Shown here: positions 56,701 through 64,000 of the stretch, in pieces | Layout: each line of letters begins with the position of its first letter | Position numbering within the stretch: position 1 is the first letter of the stretch | From: Sweltsa coloradensis | Taxonomy: Eukaryota; Arthropoda; Insecta; Plecoptera; Chloroperlidae | DNA length: 64,000 nucleotides | Reading direction: 5' to 3' | Assembly (NCBI GenBank): GCA_024449915.1 | Contig: JAMZAV010000055.1 | Location: 248,001 to 312,000, forward strand | Position numbers and translations under genes: made by a program | Notes under the pieces: model-generated | Seen by the model: the letters and a program-made list of their open reading frames with translations, nothing else | Databases searched by the model: none | Told to the model about the DNA's origin: nothing

Positions 56701-58490
56701 CAAGCACTTTAAAACTAAACCACATGGATTGTCACACATCTTTCTTACGAGAAGAACCTATATCCATGAAGGAAAGTTAAGTTAATTTTATAAATAGTGT
56801 ATTCCATTGTGTTATGTCGTGAACTAACTTACACGTCTTGTTTTTTTCAACAGAATGAGGGAGTGAAGCACTCTCTGAAGGAGAAGACTGGAATCACCAT
56901 TCTTGGAGAGATGATCGAAGGTACCTCTGACTCTGTCAACAAGAAGTTCTACGGATCCATCTACAACATGATCAGGACCGTCTTCGGACACATCACCGAT
57001 CCCGCATACCAATACAGTGTAAGTTGTTTTACAATCTTGTTTCCGCAGGGGTCGGTAGTGGCACCACTTCTGTTTAACTTCAGTATCTTGGACTAAATGG
57101 TTGCTCTTTTGAGAGGTGTAAACACTTTATTGTAAGATTCTTTTAGTACGAATTTACTACAACCATACTATATTTTAACCCTTCTTAGAACAAGTAAATT
57201 TCACGATTTTAAATGCAAATTTCATCCTTTGACTCTGACTTCAACCTTTGCACTTTTGATGTCTCTTCTAGGTTGCTCCCAGCGCACTCGAGCACTTCGA
57301 GACCGCCCTCCGCGACCCCGCGTACTACACCCTGTACAAGCGCATCGACTCCCTCTTCAAGTCCTACAAGAACCTGATCCCCGAATACACCTACGACGAG
57401 CTCACCTACCCCGGTGTCAAGATCGAGTCTGTCGAGGTCGACAAGCTCATCACCTACTTCGACAACTTCGACATTGATCTCGACAACGCCGTTGATGTTG
57501 GAGTCATTGAGGATGGCAAGCACGTCAACATCCAGGCCCGCCAGATGCGTCTGAACCACAAGCCCTACACCTACAAGGTGAAGGTTGTCAGCGACAAGGC
57601 CGCCACCGCCATGATCCGCGTCTTCCTGGGACCCAAGTTCGACTCCTTCGGAAACGAATACACCCTCGAGAAGTCCAGGGAATTCATGGTCGAGATGGAC
57701 CGATTCACCTACAAGAGTAAGTCAAACATTAAAATAAGGATTAATTAATTAAGTTTCATTAACAACCTTTAATATGGTATCTGCAGCCAAAGCGTTCATT
57801 CCATAATTTTGCAAGATGTTAACAATTTCTTCCTCCTTCTCCAGTGACCGTTGGTGAGAACATTGTTGAGCGCAACTCCCATGACTCCAGTATCACCGTT
57901 TCCGACAAGACCGCGTACAGGCAACTGTTCGTGAAGCTCGACAAGGCCATCGCCGGAGAAGAGGACTTCCACGTTGATGAGGTGAGCTTTCACCTGTTCT
58001 CTTTCTTATCACCTTTGTTATTCACAACATTTGTAGTCTCTCCATCTGTCACATGCTTTACGCGTAACTTTAGAAAGTTAATAGTAAAAAGCTATAACAT
58101 CCCTCCCCAGTTCCTTGTACTTTGACAAAGAGGACACCCTTGCTGACACCTGTTGCTTGTCTCTTGTAGACCGAGCGTCACTGCGGATGGCCCCAGCGCC
58201 TCCTCCTCCCCAAGGGCAAGAAGGGAGGTATGACCTTCCGATTCTTCGTCATGGTCACTCCCTTCGATGAGAAGACCGTCACCGACATGAAGCACTTGGA
58301 CTTCACCTCCATGCCCTACTGCGGAGTTGGCAAGCACGGACTCTACCCCGACACCTACCCCATGGGATACCCCTTCGACCGCACCATCGAGCACCACGAC
58401 TACTTCTACAACGCTCCCAACATGCACTTCGATGACGTCATCATCTTCCACAAGACCGCTGAGGAGCTCAACATCGTCGTCCACCACTAA
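53766..58490 (+). CDS. Hexamerin (arylphorin-like storage protein), copy B, intact
   Basis: Nine exons: 53766-53856, 54334-54623, 55062-55239, 55593-55927, 56336-56485, 56854-57018, 57272-57716, 57845-57981 and 58170-58490. All have GT-AG borders and join in frame to 703 residues, usual for hexamerins. A signal peptide (1-18) is followed by hemocyanin N, M and C domains. NEGQFIYALSVA and LPPAYEVYPHLF are superfamily signatures. By eye, copper ligands are lost at five of six sites: His235 remains, the others read Asn239, Gln266, Tyr385, Arg389 and Tyr425. Aromatics are high: Phe+Tyr make up 19 of 97 residues in exon 2 and 26 of 112 in exon 4, as in arylphorins. So it is a secreted amino-acid store and not an oxygen carrier or phenoloxidase. 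Codons end mostly in C/G, unlike the AT-rich flanks, which suggests high expression. A crustacean cryptocyanin-type protein is the main alternative. Confidence 0.95.
54860..54905 (-). repeat. Hairpin-GAAA motif in hexamerin B intron 2
   Basis: The minus strand reads CTTGAGGAAGGAGACGGAG then TCTCCGAAATATCGCG. GGAGAC/GTCTCC forms a 6-bp stem flanked by TTGAGGA and GAAA, similar in layout to the motifs at 25792 and 49470. Confidence 0.4.
57980..57995 (+). promoter_or_regulatory. Hairpin over the exon 8 splice donor, hexamerin B
   Basis: AGGTGAGCTTTCACCT pairs over 6 bp, with the donor GT in the stem. Identical to copy A. Confidence 0.4.
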
Positions 58491-58862
58491 GCGTGCACTG
58501 GTGCTACGAACATGTCGCCTTCATCATCGAAACGTGTTCGCACAACGTGAAATGGACATAAACCATCTACCGTTACCTGCATATCTTAACATCTGAGAGC
58601 AGTTGAGAAGTGTAGCGTATTTCATAATAACTAGAACAGTACGGATATCTCTGTTTACATTGTTGGCATTAAGTAGCTTTAGTACGCAAATACTTAAGTG
58701 ATGTTAACACTACGCTACAGTTGTATGTAGTAAATTAACTGATTCGGATCACAAAATATCTATGTTGATCTTGCAATTCTTTGCGGCTAACTCTTGCTCT
58801 TTCTCTTAAAAGGATTTTTTCTTTTATGAATTTTATGTGTTACTGTATTGTCCAATAGACTT

Positions 58863-58868
58863 AATAAA
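58863..58868 (+). terminator. Polyadenylation signal, hexamerin B
   Basis: AATAAA 373 bases after the stop, followed by a GT-rich stretch (TGAAGTCTTCTTGTGG). Confidence 0.65.
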
Positions 58869-58869
58869 A

Positions 58870-60654
58870 TCTTAAACTAGACTGAAGTCTTCTTGTGGAT
58901 AATTGCCGATTTTCCTATCCATCCATTTGTTTCTTGGGTTTTAGTTCACTGGAGCAGCACTAGAAAATAAAAAGGGTTATGGTTAAGAAGGTTGGTCAGG
59001 AGGTTAGGTTTGACAACATTTAGTTAGTGGTTTGGTATATACCCTCACCACACAAAATTAAGTAATTCTTTTTACAAACACATATATATATGGCTAATGA
59101 GTTTGAAGTTAAAGTTATTTTTACCATCATTTTTCACCTGCTTAGTGATTCGTGGAAAATTACATTTCACCTGCTTAGTGATTCGTGGAAGTAACAACGA
59201 CTGGACATTTTGTCAGAGCGATCTTCATGGTATAACTTCCACAATTGAGTCAAATTCATAGAATGTTCACTCTGTATTGCCCCCCTCTACACGATTACGA
59301 CGTCTTAGAAGGGGCACTTAGCACTAGTAGAGGGTAGCACCCTAAATAATCATCTAATCGTGCATATCGCCTAGGTGTACTTGTCCATAGAACTCCTCCC
59401 ACCTCGATAGAGGCAGTAGTGTAGGTCTACGAATACTATCATCCTGGGGCGATTACCTTCCTACCCAGTAAACGAGAACGGGATAGGCTACTCCCAGATT
59501 AATATATCATTGTGTGAAGAGGGTTCTTGAGGTCTTGGGTTACTCAACCATGATTAGCTTGAATTATGCCTTAATTGCGTGGGTACTTGTACTAGGATCA
59601 TAAGTTATGGTTTACACCCCACCAACATAATCTATGTCTGAAGGGATGCTTGACCTCTAGGGGTAGCCTCCTCAAGAAATAACGAGCATTATGTTTAAAG
59701 GGAATACAATGTACTTGGTCGCTATACCTAAATAGGGGTAGTTTATGTGTACGCTCGAGACTCCAATTCGGGAGGACGTCGGTTCGATGCCCGTCACTGA
59801 CAATCTTACCTGAACGCATTTCCAAAGTTTTCGTTTACCTTAAGCCGTTTATGTCTGACGATTTTTGTGATCACTAGTTATTGGTTTGCCCCTATACATT
59901 ATAACATAAATTTCGTCTGAAGGCTTGAGCTCTAGCAATAGATGATCCTTTTGCCAAAAAAAACTTAATTTATATCTCCCCATTCAGTCATATAACTTAA
60001 AGGGGTATTTAACCGCTAAACTCAAAAAATATATTTCATTCAGGCTAACTAGTAATGAATTAAGCAATTAACAGAAAAATTATTGGGGCCACCATGACCT
60101 CCCAAAAAATTGTCAAACATGACATTTTTCGAGCTAGGTCCCATCGGCAAAAATCTCCCATAAGAAATAACATGGAGACGATCTTTATGCCCCGTGACCT
60201 TGGAGGATTTTGATCAAAAAAAATATTGACCATTATTGACGTACTCGACAGTCTTTTCTGTAAATTCTCTATATTTTGTTTTGTAATTTGGGCAAGTAGT
60301 TCGGTCAAAATATGCTGATTACCAAGATGGGGTGTGATTTTGGAATGCATATTTTTGCGTGTTTGAGGGTATATTTGGGCACAGTTTCAAGACACAATGT
60401 TACAAAGGGGCATTTTAGATTGGTACTATGCTCTAGTATCTATGTGGACCAAAAAAGAAGCAGGTAAAAGCCGATTTAGGAAATTTCCCAAAACACCCAT
60501 TTTTGCCAATTTCTGGATCAAAAAAATTAAAAAATTCGTGTTAAATCACAGTTACAAGATATAATTTTTTAAACGGTCATTTAAGTGTAGTATTGTGCTA
60601 TAGATCACGTGGTAAAAAATAATTTTTTGGGGTTTTTAGCCCCTTTAACATCAG
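58870..60654. other. Intergenic with repeats, no gene seen
   Basis: 'TTTCACCTGCTTAGTGATTC' plus GTGGAA occurs twice in tandem (59131-59156, 59165-59190). 59755-59830 (GGTTCGATGCCCGTCACTGAC) is a B-box-bearing relative of the third SINE family. 60000-60650 is AT-rich and unrecognised. Confidence 0.45.
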
Positions 60655-60830
60655 TGAAGCCGTTAATTTAAAACGGACCAAGCCAACCCTGCCGTCGCCA
60701 ACGTTATCGACGAGCAAATAATTGCAAATGAGAGATCGGTGTTTGAAATAGGAAACACCGACCCAGCTCGTTGGGCACGATCTTCCCGCGGGCAACGCCA
60801 GCTTCAACAAGGCTTATTCGAAATAATTGG
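60655..60830 (+). repeat. Dispersed repeat, CCAAGCCAACCCTG family
   Basis: 'GGACCAAGCCAACCCTGCCG', 'ACGTTATCGACGAG' and 'CAACAAGGC...TTCGAA' correspond to 34330-34495. Confidence 0.55.
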
Positions 60831-60834
60831 ATTG

Positions 60835-61200
60835 GATTGGATATTGCTTAACGTCTCATATTTATGCACTTTGCTATTGAGACGATGAGTGGTGATAGAT
60901 GAGGATGAAGTATAAACAGAAAAGAGGGGAAACCTGGTACCGGCATGTAGCCTACTCCTTTCGAAAAGTACCAAGGGGACCAACGGCTTGACGTCCCATC
61001 CGAAAGGACGGTGTAACCTTGACAGTAATATAGGTTCCTCCACTAACCCAGACTGCCGAGCAGACGTCGAGGAGAACAAAGCCGTTACACTAGCTCTCGA
61101 ACCCTCCATCTGCTCTAACCAGCGATATACGTGAGTTTCAGGGTAGAGCGGTCCCCCACTCTACCCCTGACCACGCCCGAGTTGGGTACTTGATCCAATA
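60835..61200 (-). repeat. SINE-like element with GATGGGACGTCAAGCCGTTG core
   Basis: The minus strand has GGTTAGAGCAGATGG (A-box-like) and GGGTTCGAGAGC (B-box-like), then a core GGATGGGACGTCAAGCCGTT with GGTCCCCTTGG, ending AATATCCAATCCAATCCAA. I associate this core with SINEs of marine invertebrates (recollection, unchecked). Confidence 0.5.
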
Positions 61201-61390
61201 GAGGTGGATTACCCTCACACGCTATCAGGTGAATTAAATCTGAAGAAGAACTTCCGGGATGTCTTACTTAACCACAACGCGACTTTGGAGGTGTCGTTGC
61301 AACAAAACAACTGTTAATACAGCAGAATCGTTGCAGTAAGTAGTGTTTCAACTTTCAATCTATTCAGATCTATAATGCACCAAACAATGC

Positions 61391-61650
61391 AGATTTTATA
61401 GAAATCAATCCAGAAATTAAAAAATCCATCCCAGCAGGGTATCAAACCCCGGTCTTCCGATTGCCGGTCGATTGCTTTACCCCTAAGCTACCGGGACGGT
61501 TAACTTCATAACATCTGGATTGTTGGTGCATTGTAGATCTGAATAAACAATCCAGATGTTATGAAGTTAACCGTTTTGGTGGGTTAGGGGTTAAGTGTCC
61601 GTCTGGAAATTGGGACACCCAGGTTTGATAATCGTCTGAGATGGATTTTT
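61391..61650. repeat. Two SINE heads of the 14.6 kb family, inverted to each other
   Basis: 61391-61520 (-) carries GGGGTTTGATACCC and 'TAGCTTAGGGGTAAAGC'. After 'CATTGTAGATCTGAATAAAC' a second head runs + at 61541-61650 (GGGTTAGGGGTTAAGTGTCC). Confidence 0.65.
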
Positions 61651-63190
61651 TCTTTCTGGATTGAATTCCGTAAATAAATTAGTGTCAAGATAATATTGAG
61701 AATGCAACATAGCTTTGCACAGTATTATTTAAAGACAATAACATTCCATTCTATTGTTGTACAAGACATAATGTAGCGTAGATATTGCAACGATGCGGTT
61801 TATGGGAGTAGTACTGATAATGAAAATAATATTTGAACAATATTGCAAACTCTTTGTGGAAAGCAGATGAAGTGCACTATAAACCGGTATCAATCCAATA
61901 GTGAACAGCAACAAGATCCAACACTGAACTCCACTGACTATAGCGTGAAGATGACAAGGAGCTGATATAATTATTTTTGCTGGGATACACAGGTTTTACA
62001 TTCTGAAACCACACTATTGCCTGTTTTATTAGCCACTCTTCAGTGGTGCCGACATGAGTGTTGATTTAGCTTGAGGATTTGCATTTTAAATAAAACAAAG
62101 TTTACTAGATTAACAACCTGAAACACATGGAAAATAATATTAATCTTGATTAAATAAAATCAGCATGTATAAAATCTAAAATGTGATCAAAACAAAATGA
62201 GGTGCAATGCCGGCTAGAGAAATAAACTTGTAATCTGTTGCAAATGTATTAATGGCAAGCACCAAAGTTTGGCGAGTAGTTTATACATAAAGGATGTCAA
62301 GCTTTGCATGTATCATAACGTGATAACTGATAACATGTACGGTAACACAACAAATGCAAAATAAAGAAAAAAAAAACATCACCTGCTCTAAACGTTTCAT
62401 CAAATAAATATAAATGTAAATAGTATGTTTTTCATCTTTTTTTTTTCACATCTCCTTTCTTGGGCCCCTAATTCATAATGCCTTACCTGAAAATATGTTC
62501 TCTTCTTCTTTCTACACTTTTAAAAAGAATGTAAAGAGGTGGCTCCTCGAAAAAGGATTTAACAGTAATCAGAATGCCCAATCAGTTTTAACTTATTATT
62601 TGCAGTAATAGTTTAGTTTTTAAGTTTAGTTTTTAAGTCTATAGTTTTTAGGTCTCTAGCTTTAGGAACCTTTGTAACCTATGAGTTACAGGGTAGGCTT
62701 GAAAATGTGAATTAATATTAAGGATTAGGGTAACCATTCACATTTGCTTCCTTGCACATACTTTTTTCTTCTCTATTTAAACTAAAGTAAATTACTCTAG
62801 CCATCATCTTGTTGATTATGAACAATGTACTTAATATGTCCTGTAATTGCCCACACACGAGCATTATGCTTATGTGGGCTTCTCAAATGATAATGCATTT
62901 ATAGAATTTTATTTCATTACTATTGTCATTTCACTCATAGATTATTTTGTTTCATCATTCATTATTGTTATTATTTTGACCTCAACTATGAGCTTTTATT
63001 GTATTGATTAACTTGTGTTATAAATAAGCCATGTAACCAATGTAATAAGCATTTTCTTGTGAATAAACATTTTTCTGATTGATTGATTGATTGATTGATA
63101 TATATGATTTACATTTGAATCCCAGAAAGTAATCTGACAAATTGGAATGGACATTTTAAAAATAACAATAGCTTTTAACAACCTCTTTAT
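61651..63190. other. Intergenic, no gene seen
   Basis: AT-rich. An ATTG tetranucleotide tract lies at 63077-63099. 'CACCTGCTCTAAACGTTTC' at 62381 is the short dispersed word also near 13040 and 49573. Confidence 0.5.
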
Positions 63191-63194
63191 GAAT

Positions 63195-63395
63195 ATTTAA
63201 TACAATTCAGAAGTTAAAAGATCCATCCCGATCGGGGTTCGAACCCGAGTCTCCAACATTCCAGGTAGGCGCCTTAGCCAACTACGGTAACTATTTAACT
63301 TCTGAATTGTAGTTGCATTATAGATCTGAATGGATGGAACAGGACTGCAACAAATATTGGTTGCCTTTGAATTGACCAAACAAACATTGATTTAA
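63195..63395 (-). repeat. tRNA-derived SINE, single copy
   Basis: The minus strand has 'TAGTTGGCTAAGGCGCC', GGGTTCGAACCCCGATCGGG and the tail 'TTAATACAATTCAGAAG' (plus-strand reading). Upstream 'TGCATTATAGATCTGAATGG' links it to the 14.6 kb family body. The head is closest to 1-127. Confidence 0.6.
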
Positions 63396-63399
63396 AGTC

Positions 63400-63475
63400 C
63401 CCACTGAAAATCAGTTATATAACTGAGTGGGTAGACTCTAAATACAATTTATTTATTTATTTTATTTATTATTTA
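63400..63475 (-). repeat. Dispersed repeat head (CAGTTATATAACTG hairpin), inverted
   Basis: CCCACTGAAAATCAGTTATA...CTGAGTGGG is the reverse complement of the head at 34285-34325, followed by (TTTA)n. Confidence 0.6.
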
Positions 63476-63510
63476 TAATGTCATTACCTTACCTGACCAG
63501 TATGAGCAAG

Positions 63511-63583
63511 GGTTTATTTCTCGATTTGGTTAGTCGGGAAACACTCCCGTAACCTAACGACTAACCAAATCGAGAAATAAACC
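63511..63583. repeat. Perfect 26-bp stem hairpin from SINE tails
   Basis: 63511-63536 (GGTTTATTTCTCGATTTGGT...) and 63558-63583 are exact reverse complements around a 21-base loop holding GGAAACACTCCCGTAACC, a SINE-tail motif. Confidence 0.75.
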
Positions 63584-64000
63584 TATTTATGGTTTGTTGT
63601 ATATTGGTACCTTAGCTTAGAACATAAGGAAATGGGAAGGGGAATGATTAGCAAAGTAAATAAGTCATTATTGAAACAAGACAATATATTTGCTGTCTAT
63701 TTTCACATCTTTGGCACAAGCTGTACCACAAGAAATCAGCACTTTCAGGATTGGTTTACAGCTAAAAGTAAGGGTAGACGAATTATACGAAACTTCTCCA
63801 TAGCTCATTTCAAGAAAGTGTGGGGAAGCAACGGATTGATAATGATACAAATGTTATCTCAACAGTTAGCATTCAACACATTATAGATGGTAAGTTATCT
63901 ACTCAAGGTTGGCTAGACTGATATCATATTTTGTTGAAAAGCAAATATGCTTGTAACTATGACAGTGGTGGCTCATGTTTATAGTGTACACATGCTTTCA
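63584..64000. other. Window end, no gene recognised
   Basis: An 84-residue open frame (63632-63886) lacks recognisable motifs. A GTAAGT donor follows at about 63889, so a partial exon continuing beyond the window cannot be excluded. Confidence 0.3.

Overview
The window is animal nuclear DNA: AT-rich, intron-containing, gene-sparse and packed with short non-autonomous transposons and tRNA-derived SINEs. I recognise four protein-coding genes by assembling exons with GT-AG borders. They are a dithiol glutaredoxin (9134-11802, +), a group XII secreted phospholipase A2 (17386-22184, +), and two paralogous hexamerin/arylphorin-type storage proteins of the arthropod hemocyanin superfamily. The hexamerins lie head to head at 32783-37563 (-, copy A) and 53766-58490 (+, copy B). 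A decayed trypsin-like exon sits at about 30381-30600 (-).

Lineage: hexamerins are known as arthropod (mainly insect) haemolymph storage proteins, so the two large genes point to an arthropod. The dense TAGGCC/AGGCCT low-complexity tracts (about 5.1-8.5 kb) and several SINE/MITE types are of a sort I associate more with marine invertebrate genomes. I cannot settle the lineage from sequence alone, and I flag the tension as a finding.

Layout. 1-3000: a SINE-MITE composite, a 1.6 kb inverted dimer of a CTAG-ended element, and an inverted pair of tRNA-like SINEs. 3354-3845: an array of short units with two copies of a long perfect palindrome. 3.8-9.1 kb: duplicated repeat, MITE, AGGCCT-rich DNA. 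9.1-12.3 kb: the glutaredoxin gene with a clean hAT-like insertion (9731-11493, 8-bp target duplication) in intron 2. 12.5-17.2 kb: MITEs, a four-unit SINE array, and another CTAG-ended element ending 224 bp before the phospholipase ATG. 17.4-22.2 kb: phospholipase gene with two abutting MITEs in intron 2. 22-32 kb: repeats and the trypsin fossil. 32.8-37.6 kb: hexamerin A, nine exons, with two 1-base insertions in the last exon that break the frame. 37.7-53.6 kb: 16 kb of repeats between the divergent hexamerin promoters. 53.6-58.9 kb: intact hexamerin B with TATA box, GA-rich upstream tract and poly(A) signal. 59-64 kb: SINEs and repeats.

Functionally the genes are independent except the hexamerin pair. 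Those two share exon-intron structure, the TATA-to-ATG distance and the promoter-proximal sequence, and probably arose by inverted duplication with co-regulation. Copper-ligand histidines are almost all replaced, so these are storage-type proteins and not oxygen carriers. The most system-like signal outside the genes is a family of elements that start TTGGATGAGCG and end CTAG followed by T. They are present in about eight forms and may be Helitron-like.
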